Notes under the pieces: generated by a model
The model's database searches: none
The model's input: only the letters and a program-made list of their open reading frames with translations
Told to the model about the DNA's origin: nothing
Program-made: the position numbers and the translations under genes
In this document: positions 24,999 to 34,800 of the stretch, piece after piece
Position numbering within the stretch: position 1 is the stretch's first letter
Layout of the letters: each line of letters begins with the position of its first letter
Assembly: GCF_021729015.1 (NCBI RefSeq)
Contig: NZ_JAJQQZ010000001.1
Span: 868,001-932,000, forward strand
Direction of reading: 5' to 3'
Length of the DNA: 64,000 nt
Source of the DNA: Halobacterium rubrum
Lineage (GTDB): Archaea; Halobacteriota; Halobacteria; Halobacteriales; Halobacteriaceae

Positions 24999-27900
24999 GC
25001 TCCGAGGACCTCTCTGCGGACGAGCTCACCCTGCCCGTCAAGCGCGTCACCGGCGAATCGCTCGAAGACCGTCTCACCGCGAACGCCTACCACAACATCC
25101 TGCCGGCGCGCTACCTCCGGAAGGACACCGACGGCGAGCTCGTCGAGGAGCAGGAGGACCTGTTCCCGCGCGTCGCGAAGAACATCGCGCTCGCCGAGGT
25201 CGTCTACGAGAGCGACGACCCCGTCGAGGTCACGCCCAGCCAGCTGAAGCCCGACCACCCGCGGCGAGACGAACTCGCCGAGGAGGTGTTCGGTGGAGAC
25301 ATCGACCCCGACAGCGACGAGGAGACCGTCGATCTCACCGAGGAGAACGTCAACAAGTTCGCGTACGACACCGTCGTCCCCGAGCTCGACGACCCCGAGG
25401 TGCGCGAGCACGTCGAGGGCGTCGCCGCCGAGTTCCGCGACCTGATGGAGAATCTGTCGTTCATGCCGAACTCGCCGACGCTGATGAACGCCGGCGACGA
25501 GCTCCAGCAGCTCTCCGCGTGCTTCGTCGACTCGCCCGACGACGACATCACGGACATCCACCAGACTGCCAAGGAGGCCGCCGAGGTCTTCCAGTCCGGC
25601 GGCGGCATGGGCTACGCGTTCTGGCAGCTCCGGCCGTACGGCGACACCGTCGGCTCCACGGGCGGCATCGCCTCGGGCCCGCTGACGTTCATGGAGACGT
25701 TCGACCAGATGTGTGAGACCATCGCGCAGGGCGGCGCGCGCCGCGGCGCGCAGATGGCCGTGATGCGCGTCAGCCACCCGGACGTCGTGGAGTTCATCCA
25801 CGCGAAGAACAAGGACGTCTCGCTGGCGCACACGCTGAAGCTCAACGACCCCGACGACTACACGTACACCGAGTTCTCGGAGGCCCTCGAGGAGGCCCGC
25901 GACCTCATCGACGAGGACGGCCGCGTCCCCGAACACCTCCGGAACGCCGTCGAGGGCCACCTCTCGAACTTCAACATCTCCGTCGGCGTCACCGACGGCT
26001 TCATGGAGGCCCTCGAGAACGGCGAGGAGTACACGTTCACGAACCCGCGCACGGGCGAGGCCCACATCGCGACCGAGGAGACGAAGGAGATGTACTCCCG
26101 GTACGGGCTCGGCCACTACGTCACGCCCGGCGAGGAGCTCACGCTGCCCGCCGGCGAGCTCTGGGACCGCATCGTCGAGGGCGCCCACGAGAACGGCGAA
26201 CCCGGCGTCATCTACCTCGAGCGCGTGAACAAACAGCACTCCTTCGACGTGGAGGAGCACCCCGACCACCGCATCCTCGCGACGAACCCCTGCGGCGAGC
26301 AGCCACTCGAGGAGTACGAGGCCTGCAACCTCGGGCACATCAACCTCTCGACGCTCGCGGCCGAGGACTCGCCGGACTGGCGAGTCTGGAGCGAGAACCA
26401 CGACTTCGACAGCCTCGAGGAGGGCGTCAGCCAGTTCCTCGACGAGGCCGTCGACGTCGACGAGTTCGAGCACCGCATCGAGATGGGGACCCGGTTCCTC
26501 GAGAACGTCGTCACGATGTCGGACTTCCCCGTCGAGGAGATCGAACAGAAGGTCGCCGAGATGCGGAAGATCGGCCTCGGCGTCATGGGACTGGCCCAGC
26601 TGTACATCCAGCTCGGTGTGAAGTACGGCAGCGAGGAGGGCAACGAGATCGCCAGCCAGCTGATGCAGACCATCAACCACGGGTCGAAGGCCGCGAGCCA
26701 CGAGCTCGCACTGGAGCGCGGGAGCTTCGACGAGTGGGACAAGTCCAAGTACGCCGACCCGACGGAGTACGCCGAGTGGTTCGAGCACCACACCGGCGAG
26801 GACGCCGACGAGTGGGCGGACGGCTACCCGGTCCGGAACCACAACACGACGACCATCGCGCCGACCGGCACCACGTCGATGGTCGGCAACACCACGGGCG
26901 GCTGTGAGCCCATCTACAACGTCGCCTACTACAAGAACGTCAGCGACGACGTGCAGGGCGACGAGATGCTCGTGGAGTTCGACGACTACTTCCTCCGGAC
27001 GCTGGAGGACAACGACGTCGACGTCGACGCGGTCAAAGCGGAGGCCCAGGAGCAGATGGCGAACAACGAGTTCGACGGCGTCGATGGCCTGACGACGGTG
27101 CCGGACGCCATCGGCGAGCTGTTCGTCGTCACCAGCGACCTCTCCGGGAAGGAGCACGCGGCCGTCCAGACCGCCTGCCAGGACGGCGTCGACTCCGCCA
27201 TCTCGAAGACGTGTAACTTCCCGAACGACGCGTCCGTCGAGGACATGGACGAGGTGTACCGCTACATCTACGAGAACGGCGGGAAGGGCGTCACCGTCTA
27301 CCGCGACGGCACCCGCAGCAAGCAGGTGCTGACGACGCGCGCCGACAACACCGAGTTCTCGACGCTCGACGAGGACGAGGCCGCCGAGGCGATGGTCGAG
27401 ACCATCCAGGAGACGTTCGGCGGCATCGAGGGCTTCCTCGAGAACGACGACGTCCAGGACGCCTTCGGCGAGGACCTCCGTGAGCTGTTCGCGACCGGCG
27501 ACGACGCTGCCTTCGACGAGGACGACTTCGCCGAGAAGCAGCCCCGGCCGGACCTCCTGCACGGCGTCACCCAGCGCATCGACACCGGCTACGGGAAGCT
27601 CTACGTCACCATCAACGAGGACCCCGAGCGCGAGCGGCCGTTCGAGCTGTTCGCGAACACCGGGAACTCCGGTGGCTTCACGGGCTCGTTCACCGAGGCG
27701 CTCGCGAAGACCATCTCGGTGGCGCTGCGGTCCGGCGTCGACCCCGCCGAGATCGCGGACAAACTCCAGGGCATCCGGTCGCCGAAGGTCGCCTGGGACA
27801 AGGGCGAGCAGGTCAACTCCATCCCGGACGCCTTCGGGACGGCGCTACGCCGCTACCTCGACGGCGACGTCGACCGCGCGGCCTACCCCCAGCAGCAGCA

Positions 27901-28162
27901 CCTCACCGAGATCGGCGAGGAGGAGGAAGCGGCTGGCGCACAGTCGACACCCGAGACGGACGGCGGCGCTGCCGAGTCGCTGGGCGGCCCGCAGGGCCCG
28001 ACCGGCGCCGGCGGGAACGCCGACGGACAGGACACCGAGGACGCGACGCAGTCGCTCATCGACGCCGGGGAGAGCCCCGAGTGTCCGGACTGCGGGTCGA
28101 TGACGCTCTACTACAGCGAGGGCTGCAAGACCTGCGAGTCCTGTGGCTGGAGCGAGTGCTGA
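24995..28162 (+). CDS. nrdJ: Adenosylcobalamin-dependent (class II) ribonucleoside-diphosphate reductase
   Basis: 1055 residues. It reduces ribonucleotides to deoxyribonucleotides using B12 radical chemistry. Key features are the substrate-site Cys176 in LSACFVDSPDD, the finger-loop motif NPCGEQPLEEYEACNLGHIN with Asn431, radical Cys433 and Glu435, and TIAPTGTTSM for phosphate binding. The C-terminal 30 residues form a zinc-ribbon-like tail (SPECPDCGSMTLYYSEGC, CESCGWSEC) whose cysteines re-reduce the active site. A linker of about 90 low-complexity residues precedes it. No intein is present, though haloarchaeal copies often have them. Confidence 0.95.
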   Translation: MSSEDLSADELTLPVKRVTGESLEDRLTANAYHNILPARYLRKDTDGELVEEQEDLFPRVAKNIALAEVVYESDDPVEVTPSQLKPDHPRRDELAEEVFGGDIDPDSDEETVDLTEENVNKFAYDTVVPELDDPEVREHVEGVAAEFRDLMENLSFMPNSPTLMNAGDELQQLSACFVDSPDDDITDIHQTAKEAAEVFQSGGGMGYAFWQLRPYGDTVGSTGGIASGPLTFMETFDQMCETIAQGGARRGAQMAVMRVSHPDVVEFIHAKNKDVSLAHTLKLNDPDDYTYTEFSEALEEARDLIDEDGRVPEHLRNAVEGHLSNFNISVGVTDGFMEALENGEEYTFTNPRTGEAHIATEETKEMYSRYGLGHYVTPGEELTLPAGELWDRIVEGAHENGEPGVIYLERVNKQHSFDVEEHPDHRILATNPCGEQPLEEYEACNLGHINLSTLAAEDSPDWRVWSENHDFDSLEEGVSQFLDEAVDVDEFEHRIEMGTRFLENVVTMSDFPVEEIEQKVAEMRKIGLGVMGLAQLYIQLGVKYGSEEGNEIASQLMQTINHGSKAASHELALERGSFDEWDKSKYADPTEYAEWFEHHTGEDADEWADGYPVRNHNTTTIAPTGTTSMVGNTTGGCEPIYNVAYYKNVSDDVQGDEMLVEFDDYFLRTLEDNDVDVDAVKAEAQEQMANNEFDGVDGLTTVPDAIGELFVVTSDLSGKEHAAVQTACQDGVDSAISKTCNFPNDASVEDMDEVYRYIYENGGKGVTVYRDGTRSKQVLTTRADNTEFSTLDEDEAAEAMVETIQETFGGIEGFLENDDVQDAFGEDLRELFATGDDAAFDEDDFAEKQPRPDLLHGVTQRIDTGYGKLYVTINEDPERERPFELFANTGNSGGFTGSFTEALAKTISVALRSGVDPAEIADKLQGIRSPKVAWDKGEQVNSIPDAFGTALRRYLDGDVDRAAYPQQQHLTEIGEEEEAAGAQSTPETDGGAAESLGGPQGPTGAGGNADGQDTEDATQSLIDAGESPECPDCGSMTLYYSEGCKTCESCGWSEC

Positions 28163-28245
28163 CCTGACGCGCTCGCAGCAAGCGTAGCCGTTCTTTCGCT
28201 TCCGAGAGGAACACGCCTTTACTCGCCGCAGTGCAGTGTTCGGGT

Positions 28246-28368
28246 ATGCCAGCGGACGACGCACCGGCGTGCCCGCAGTGCGACGCCGACCTGTTCAAGC
28301 GCCACTGCAAGTACGTCTGCCCACAGCACGGCGTCGTGGTCGACTGCAGCGACCCGTTCACGTTCTGA
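28246..28368 (+). CDS. Tiny zinc-finger protein (HVO_2523-like)
   Basis: 40 residues: MPADDAPACPQCDADLFKRH, then CKYVCPQHGVVVDCSDPFTF. The CPxC...HCKYVCPQHGVV pattern with a final DCSDPF is one I associate with a family of haloarchaeal micro zinc-finger proteins (the HVO_2523 type). One zinc site is expected. The frame is short but the cysteine/histidine spacing makes it credible. It lies 83 bases after nrdJ and is convergent with the next gene. Confidence 0.7.
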   Translation: MPADDAPACPQCDADLFKRHCKYVCPQHGVVVDCSDPFTF

Positions 28369-28989
28369 CTACGCGACGACCCGCCGGTACGCGACGGGCC
28401 CGAGCAGCGCGGCCGCGGCGACACAGCCGGCGACGACGAACGCGGGGCTCACCGAGGCGCCGGTCATCGAGAGGGCGTCGAGGCCACTGCCGACGAAGAC
28501 GGTGCCGACGACCCACGGGAGTTCGCCGACGACCGTTCCGACGACGAACGAGCCCAGTCCGACGCTGCCGGCGCCGGCGGCGGCCGAGACGGGTTCGGCG
28601 GGCGTCGGCGCGAATCGTGCGGCGACGAGCCCGCGGACGTCCCCTGTCGCGGCGAAGAAGCGCTCGCTGCCGGCGGAGAACCGGCCGAGGAGTCGGCCGT
28701 CGACGGGCGCGTACCGGCCGGCGGCGTACGCGGGGAGGCTGGTGGCGACGGCGCCCGTCAGCGCTATCGGGACGCCGACGGCCAGCCCGTACCTGAAGCC
28801 GACGAGCAGGGAGAGCGCGCTGATCGGCCACGCGAGGAACGGACGGACGGCGTACAGGCCGACCAGAATCGCGGGGAACCACGGGCTGGCGAGCGCGACA
28901 CGGAGGGCGTCAAGTGCTCGTGCTGGGCGAAGTACGACTGCCAGCGCGACCAGCACGGCGGCGACCGCGCCCGCGGCGTAGCGTCGCAT
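28369..28989 (-). CDS. VTT/SNARE-associated (DedA-like) membrane protein
   Basis: 206 residues, five or six predicted transmembrane helices. The VTT-domain core reads RPFLAWPISALSLLVGFRYG, with a later AARFAPTPAEPVSAAAGAG and GELPWVVGTVFVGSGL. The paired re-entrant loops with Pro and Gly fit the TMEM64/TVP38/DedA group, which includes proposed lipid scramblases. Substrate and partners unknown. The ATG at 28987-28989 is preceded only by a weak A/T signal. Convergent with the tiny zinc-finger gene, with adjacent stops. Confidence 0.78.
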   Translation of the reverse strand: MRRYAAGAVAAVLVALAVVLRPARALDALRVALASPWFPAILVGLYAVRPFLAWPISALSLLVGFRYGLAVGVPIALTGAVATSLPAYAAGRYAPVDGRLLGRFSAGSERFFAATGDVRGLVAARFAPTPAEPVSAAAGAGSVGLGSFVVGTVVGELPWVVGTVFVGSGLDALSMTGASVSPAFVVAGCVAAAALLGPVAYRRVVA

Positions 28990-29068
28990 CGGCGCCTGCT
29001 ATCCGGGGGAGCCACAAAACGACTGCCATCGGGCAACGCTGAAGTACGACCTCCACCGACGACACGGT

Positions 29069-29452
29069 ATGACCGGTCACGGCGGGGTCGACGCCGACGA
29101 GGCCGACCCAGTCGAGGTCGGCGTGGAACTCCTCGCGAACCTCGAGTTCGGGTCGCTGTCGGTCGCGGACGCCGTCGACCGCATCGAGACGGTGACCACG
29201 CACCCGGAGACCACGCGAAAGATTCTCGACGAGGCCGAGCGTCGCGGCGTCATCGAACGCGAGTCCGGCGAGGTCTACCCGCAGGGCGGCGCGTACGTCA
29301 GCTTCGACTCGCAGGTGATTCAGAAGGAGGGGGAGTTCTCGTGTCGGCGCTGCGGGTCGTCGCTGTCGACGGGCCACTTCGTCGACCTCGACGCCGGCGA
29401 ACTCGGCCCCTTCGGCTCCTCGTGCATCCGGAAGGTCACTGGTCGGGAGTGA
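29069..29452 (+). CDS. DUF5830-type haloarchaeal protein
   Basis: 127 residues. A winged-helix-like N-terminal part (ANLEFGSLSVADAVDRIE ... ETTRKILDEAERRGVIERE) is followed by a two-Cys knuckle FSCRRCGSSLSTGHFVD and a terminal ELGPFGSSCIRKVTGRE. I recognise this closing phrase from the haloarchaeal DUF5830 family. It is probably a small DNA- or RNA-binding protein. The last 17 bases overlap the end of the convergent gene. Confidence 0.75.
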   Translation: MTGHGGVDADEADPVEVGVELLANLEFGSLSVADAVDRIETVTTHPETTRKILDEAERRGVIERESGEVYPQGGAYVSFDSQVIQKEGEFSCRRCGSSLSTGHFVDLDAGELGPFGSSCIRKVTGRE

Positions 29453-30524
29453 GCGCCCGGAGGTCGTCGAGGCGCTCGCGCTGGGCCTCCAGGACCTCCT
29501 GCTGGGCGTCGATGACGGCGCGCTGGCGTTTGACCGTGTCCGCGAGCTCGTCGATTACCGCCGCCATCTCGTCAAGTTCCGCCTCTAGTTCCTCGGGTTC
29601 GACCGGCGGCTCGACTTTCGCCGCCGCCGTCTGAAAGCCACTGGACTCGAACTCGTCGCCCCCACTGTCGTCCTCGCTCTCGCCGGCGCGTTCGGCGCTC
29701 GGTGCAGCCGTCTCCGCACTGTCCTCGGGCTCGCTGTCCGGAGCGCTGCTCGTGCCTGCAGCCTCCGCGTCGGCAGTCACACCGGCTGCGTCCTGTTCCT
29801 CGTCGTCCTCGCCGACGCCGCTCGTGTCGATGGGGTCGACGCCGCCGCCGAACGACACCGCTCCGGACCCGCCCTCGGGGTCGCCGCTCCCGCCGGCCGC
29901 CGCGAGCTCCGCAGCGCTGTCCACGCCGTGGTACGCGAACACGGCGTCCTCGACGGCCTCTCGGACGGCGCGGAACTGCTCGTTCGGCGCCTTGAGACGT
30001 TCGGTGCGTTCGGTCGTCTCGAGGACGAGCTGGCTGGAGACGTTGCCCTCCTCCGTGGATAGCCCGGTGACGGTCGCGAACGCGATCTCCTCGTAGTCGG
30101 GCCCCCAGACCGCCGACCCGATGTGTTTCACGACGCGGTCGCTGGTGACGACCAGCGTGAGCTCGCTGAACCGGTAGGTGCGCTTGACCGTCTCCCCGGG
30201 GTCGGTGACGTCCGCGGCGTTCAGCACGCCCGCGAGAATCGGGTGCAGGGCGTCGTCCAGACTCCCCGAGGGAAGCGAGAACGACTCCTCGCCGTCCAGT
30301 CCGTAGTCGAGTGTCACTTTCGTCTTCCGTCGCCCCTCACTGACCTGGACGCCTTCGGCGTCGTGGGGGAACTCCGAGACCGACTCGTCGCTCAGGAGTC
30401 CCTCGGCGGTGTACAGCAGGGTACGCGTCGGCGTGACGAACAGCGCGTCCTCCCCCTTCAGCGAGACGTGGGCGGCGACGTCCTCGTCGCCGAGCGAGGA
30501 CTGCACGAGCGCAGGTACGTCCAT
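29436..30524 (-). CDS. Haloarchaeal protein with PH-like N-domain and C-terminal coiled coil
   Basis: 362 residues. Residues 1-190 form two similar beta-rich units (VKGEDALFVTPTRTLLYTAE-type and ELTLVVTSDRVVKHIG), reminiscent of archaeal PH-like domains. A long acidic, low-complexity linker (195-290) follows, then a heptad-rich coiled coil (PEELEAELDEMAAVIDELAD, VIDAQQEVLEAQRERLDD). No enzyme motif. Scaffold or membrane-peripheral role is inference. Start ATG at 30522-30524. It has a 17-base tail-to-tail overlap with the DUF5830 gene. Confidence 0.72.
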   Translation of the reverse strand: MDVPALVQSSLGDEDVAAHVSLKGEDALFVTPTRTLLYTAEGLLSDESVSEFPHDAEGVQVSEGRRKTKVTLDYGLDGEESFSLPSGSLDDALHPILAGVLNAADVTDPGETVKRTYRFSELTLVVTSDRVVKHIGSAVWGPDYEEIAFATVTGLSTEEGNVSSQLVLETTERTERLKAPNEQFRAVREAVEDAVFAYHGVDSAAELAAAGGSGDPEGGSGAVSFGGGVDPIDTSGVGEDDEEQDAAGVTADAEAAGTSSAPDSEPEDSAETAAPSAERAGESEDDSGGDEFESSGFQTAAAKVEPPVEPEELEAELDEMAAVIDELADTVKRQRAVIDAQQEVLEAQRERLDDLRALTPDQ

Positions 30525-30582
30525 GTAGGCCCGAAACCACCGACTCGGCTTAAACCCGGCGGGTGGCCGGTCGAGATGAGAA

Positions 30583-30590
30583 CGTTAAAG
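30583..30590 (+). promoter_or_regulatory. TATA element of tRNA-Met
   Basis: CGTTAAAG at 30583-30590, about 30 bases upstream of the tRNA 5' end, the expected spacing for an archaeal tRNA promoter. Confidence 0.5.
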
Positions 30591-30616
30591 AGCAAGACCA
30601 GCATACGGCGAAACGA

Positions 30617-30774
30617 GCCCGGGTGGCTTAGCTGGTCATAGCGCCGCACTCATAGGGTATCGAGCTTCGGTGCGGCATCCCAACGCCACGTGGATGCTCA
30701 GCATGTCCGCGAGGCCCGCCGAGCCTCGAACCTGGGACATGCGGAGATCGAGGGTTCAAAACCCTCCCCGGGCA
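30617..30774 (+). tRNA. Elongator tRNA-Met (CAT) with intron
   Basis: Acceptor GCCCGGG/CCCGGGC, anticodon stem CCGCA/TGCGG, loop beginning CTCATA with anticodon CAT at 30651-30653, T arm GAGGG TTCAAAA CCCTC, discriminator A. An 84-base intron (30655-30738) interrupts the loop after position 37. The GCCCGGG acceptor is that of the elongator, not the initiator, methionine tRNA. CCA is not encoded. Confidence 0.93.
30655..30738 (+). other. Archaeal tRNA intron
   Basis: Between anticodon-loop positions 37 and 38 of tRNA-Met, the canonical archaeal position cut by the splicing endonuclease at a bulge-helix-bulge. Boundaries inferred from the exon cloverleaf; the intron is self-complementary near its middle. 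Confidence 0.8.
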
Positions 30775-31131
30775 CTTTTGCGACTACCGACGACGTCGAC
30801 GAGCTACGGTGACTGCTGTCGTTTCCTCTGCTGGGCCGCCGTCGAAATCCGTAGGATGGGCCTGTTGCCGACGAGAGACTGGGTGAGTCGTCTGCCCGGC
30901 GCGACGCCCGGCTGGCTATCGGGGTTATACACCACCGAGCCGTCAATCAGTTGAGGGTACGGAGTTACGTGACGAGAGCCCTCGATAAACTGTTAGGACT
31001 GCTCTCGACGCCTCGTGAAGAGTCGGTAGTCATCCGGATAACGGCCTAAAACGGAGTGAAACGCCGACAACGGTCAGCTTACTATATGGGATGGGCGGTC
31101 CTAGAATGGAGTAGACGAGGTGCCCCTCCCA
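30775..31131. other. Gene-free spacer after tRNA-Met
   Basis: No supported gene. At 31078-31088 CTTACTATATG is a good TATA for the downstream small membrane protein. Around 30974-31010, CGAGAGC and GCTCTCG form a 7-bp stem around about 21 bases; it could be a small RNA structure but nothing identifies one. Confidence 0.45.
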
Positions 31132-31377
31132 ATGTCAACCCCCTCCCGCTCCGCTCTCGCCGAGGCCGCGACCGACGCCGTGACCACGCCCGGGTCCGCG
31201 ACCGTCCTGAAGCCCCTGGAAGTCGCGGGCTTCTGGGCGGCCGTCGCACTGCCGTTCCTCTACCTGCCGCTCGTGGTCGCCGGGCCGTCGTCGTCCGCCG
31301 AACAGACCGCGCTCGTCGTGATGGTGCTCGCGCACGTCGTCGCGCTGGTCCTCGGTCACCGTCACCGCGCCGACTGA
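31132..31377 (+). CDS. Small two-helix membrane protein
   Basis: 81 residues. A Ser/Thr/Ala-rich N-terminus is followed by two hydrophobic segments (AGFWAAVALPFLYLPLVVAG and TALVVMVLAHVVALVLGH) and a His/Arg tail. ATG at 31132 is preferred over the ATG four codons earlier. TATA CTTACTATATG lies about 50 bases upstream. No function known to me. Confidence 0.55.
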   Translation: MSTPSRSALAEAATDAVTTPGSATVLKPLEVAGFWAAVALPFLYLPLVVAGPSSSAEQTALVVMVLAHVVALVLGHRHRAD

Positions 31378-31566
31378 CCTGTCCCCCCGACGCGACTGCA
31401 CTTCCACGCGAGCCCCTGAATTCGGTCCCTGTCTCCTCCATTCACTTCGCGCCGCCCGCTGTTCTGTCTCGCTCTCGTGTTCTCTGTGGCGCTGCTCGTT
31501 CGCTACTCGTTCCCGCAGCGAGTCGAAGGCGGACCGCTTAACCCGGCTGTTTCCGTCGCCACGACC

Positions 31567-32535
<969 letters not shown>

Positions 32536-32539
32536 CGTT

Positions 32540-33457
32540 CTACGCCCACGACGCCCGCACCCGGCGCAGTTCGGCGGCGAGCGCGCGCCGCTTCAGGACG
32601 CAGAAGCCGGTGAAGATGACGAGGAAGCCGGCGACCGTGTTCGGCGTGATGGGTTCGGCGAGCCACAGCAGGCCGACGACAGCCGCGAACACGGGCGCGA
32701 CGTAGCTCACGAGGTTGATCTCGATGGGACCGAGGCGCTCCAGCAGCTCGAAGTAGACGAGGAACCCGGCGGCACTGGCGGCCAGCGAGAGGTACGCGAT
32801 TGCGAACAGCGCCTCCGAGTTCCGGGGGACGACCTGGGGTTCGCCGGCCGCGACGCTGACCACGTGCATGAGACCGGCGCCGAGCAGCATCGACCACGCC
32901 TCCATCGTCTCGATGGAGAGGTCGTCGTCGACGCGCTGGGTGAGAACGCTGCCGAGCGCGAAGCACGTCGACGCCGCCAGCACGAGCAGGACGCCGACGG
33001 TGTTCCCCGCGAAGAGGTTCTCCGGGTCGGGGTTCGAGAGCACGACGACGCCGATCAGACCGAGCCCGAGCCCGACGAGCCCGGCGACCGAGAGCCGCTC
33101 GGAGGGGAGGAACGCGCGAGCGAACCCGGTCGTGAGCACGGGGCTGAGGCTGACGACGACCGCAGCGACGGCGCTCGTCGTCTGCTGCTCGCCGACGAAC
33201 AGGAAGGCGTGGTAGGCAGCGATCATCAACACGGCGGCGATGCCGACGGTCGTCCAGTCGGCCCGCGTCCGCGGCAGCCAGCGGTCGCTGACGCGGGCGG
33301 CGTACGCGAGCATCACGACACCCGCCACGTCGTACCGGACCGCCGCGAACAGCACGGGCTCGAAGCCGGCCTCCAGCCCCGCCTTGATGGCGGGGAACGC
33401 CGACCCCCAGACGGCCGCGAGCAGCAGAAACAGGACAGCGTCGCGGTAGTTGGTCAC
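32540..33457 (-). CDS. EamA-family (DMT) transporter
   Basis: 305 residues, ten transmembrane helices in two EamA repeats. The first repeat begins LLLAAVWGSAFPAIKAGLEA and contains TTSAVAAVVVSLSPVLTTGF. The second contains CFALGSVLTQR and YVAPVFAAVVGLLWLAEPI. It is likely a metabolite exporter; the substrate cannot be told. The GTG at 33455-33457 was chosen because it precedes the first helix. The upstream region to 33634 looks non-coding. Confidence 0.85.
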   Translation of the reverse strand: MTNYRDAVLFLLLAAVWGSAFPAIKAGLEAGFEPVLFAAVRYDVAGVVMLAYAARVSDRWLPRTRADWTTVGIAAVLMIAAYHAFLFVGEQQTTSAVAAVVVSLSPVLTTGFARAFLPSERLSVAGLVGLGLGLIGVVVLSNPDPENLFAGNTVGVLLVLAASTCFALGSVLTQRVDDDLSIETMEAWSMLLGAGLMHVVSVAAGEPQVVPRNSEALFAIAYLSLAASAAGFLVYFELLERLGPIEINLVSYVAPVFAAVVGLLWLAEPITPNTVAGFLVIFTGFCVLKRRALAAELRRVRASWA

Positions 33458-33617
33458 GCCACCACTCCACGCCGTGGGGAATTGACCGTTTCGGAGCCGG
33501 AACGATATTGCCGCGGACCCCGAGCCGGCAGCGGGCGACCGACCAGCGACACTCGAGAGCCCGCCGGGACTGCGCTCACCCGGAACTACTTTCGTGAGCC
33601 AGTAGCGACAGAGGCCT

Positions 33618-34142
33618 GTGCCCTCCGATGACACCGTGCGGCCAGCCAGACCTGCCGACGCAGACGCAGTCTATCAGGTGATGCGACAGAGTAGACGAGA
33701 CGCGTTCAGTGGGCTGCTCCCGCCGGCGGCGCTCGACTGGGACGCCGCGGTTCCCGACGCCTTCGAAGCGTTCGTTCGGGAGACCGTCTCCCACGGCGAG
33801 AAGGCCATGCTGGTCGCGACCCGCGCTGGTGCAGTCGTCGGTGTCGTCGAGCTCGTCTGGCGACCGGCGGCCACGGCGGACTTCGTCGCGGCGTCCGCGG
33901 CAGAGCTGAAGGCCATCCACGTCCGCCCCGCCGACCGGAACGAGGGAATCGGCTCGATGCTCCTCGACGAATCGTTCGCCACGCTCCCGTCAGACGTGGC
34001 CGGCCTCTCGCTCTGCGTGCTCCGGGGGAACCAGCAGGCTCGCGCGTTCTACGAGCGGCGAGGGTTCGAGCAAACCGGCACGACCACCACGACCCACGCC
34101 GGAGACGACTTCACGGAAGCCGTCTACCACCGGCCACTGTGA
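33618..34142 (+). CDS. GNAT-family N-acetyltransferase
   Basis: 174 residues. It starts at a GTG and opens RPARPADADAVYQVMRQSR. The acetyl-CoA-binding motif A is AIHVRPADRNEGIGSMLLDE (the Q/RxxGxG/A loop reads RNEGIG). A C-terminal motif B-like segment is NQQARAFYERRGFEQTG. Substrate not identifiable. Divergent from the EamA transporter. Confidence 0.85.
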   Translation: MPSDDTVRPARPADADAVYQVMRQSRRDAFSGLLPPAALDWDAAVPDAFEAFVRETVSHGEKAMLVATRAGAVVGVVELVWRPAATADFVAASAAELKAIHVRPADRNEGIGSMLLDESFATLPSDVAGLSLCVLRGNQQARAFYERRGFEQTGTTTTTHAGDDFTEAVYHRPL

Positions 34143-34212
34143 GCGAGCCGTGCGCGGGTTCGTCCGGCTGTTCCCCCCCGTCGCTTCGAGAGACGACCCC
34201 GCGGGGCGACTC

Positions 34213-34719
34213 CTACAGCTGTACTCCCGACCGTTCGGCGTGCAGCGCGCGCAACACGTCCTCGCGGGTGACGATGCCGACGAGGTCGTCGCCGTCGCCG
34301 TCGACAACGGGCACGCGGTTCACGTCCCGGTCGTCGTGGGCGAGAATCTCGAGGACGTCGTCGACGGAGTCGCCGGGGCCGACCGTGAGCACGTCCTCGG
34401 TCATGATCCGCTTCACGGGCTTGCCCGCGCTGGAGGCGAGGTCGAGGCTGGTCTCGAGGTCGTCCCAGGACAGCTCGAAGCCGTAGTCCAGCGACTCGAG
34501 GAACGGCGGCAGCCCGATGGGAATCCAGACCGTGCGGTGTTCGGGCTGGAACAGCTCGACCATGTCCCGCTGGGTGACGACGCCCACGAGCCGGTCGTCT
34601 TCGTCCACTACGGGGAACCCCGTGAACTCGCGTTCGGCGAGCTTCTGGAGGACCGTGCTCACGTCCTCGGAGTCTCGAACCGTCTCCACGTCCGCCGTCA
34701 TGAGGTCTCGGACCAACAT
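34213..34719 (-). CDS. Two-CBS-domain protein
   Basis: 168 residues with a tandem CBS pair: residues 1-60 (MLVRDLMTADVETVRDSEDV ... FTGFPVVDEDDRLVGVVTQRD) and 110-165 (VNRVPVVDGDGDDLVGIVTR). Such pairs (Bateman modules) bind AMP/ATP or SAM and usually regulate a partner. There is no attached effector domain. The insert between the CBS units (WIPIGLPPFLESLDYGFELS) is typical of the IMPDH-like archaeal type. ATG at 34717-34719. Nearest neighbours give no partner. Confidence 0.85.
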   Translation of the reverse strand: MLVRDLMTADVETVRDSEDVSTVLQKLAEREFTGFPVVDEDDRLVGVVTQRDMVELFQPEHRTVWIPIGLPPFLESLDYGFELSWDDLETSLDLASSAGKPVKRIMTEDVLTVGPGDSVDDVLEILAHDDRDVNRVPVVDGDGDDLVGIVTREDVLRALHAERSGVQL

Positions 34720-34800
34720 GCTCCTGTTCGACGGTGACGCTCCCCGGGGCCGTATGCCTACCGCCGGCAGATTTACGTCGAGCCAGCAGGTACTCGGCGT

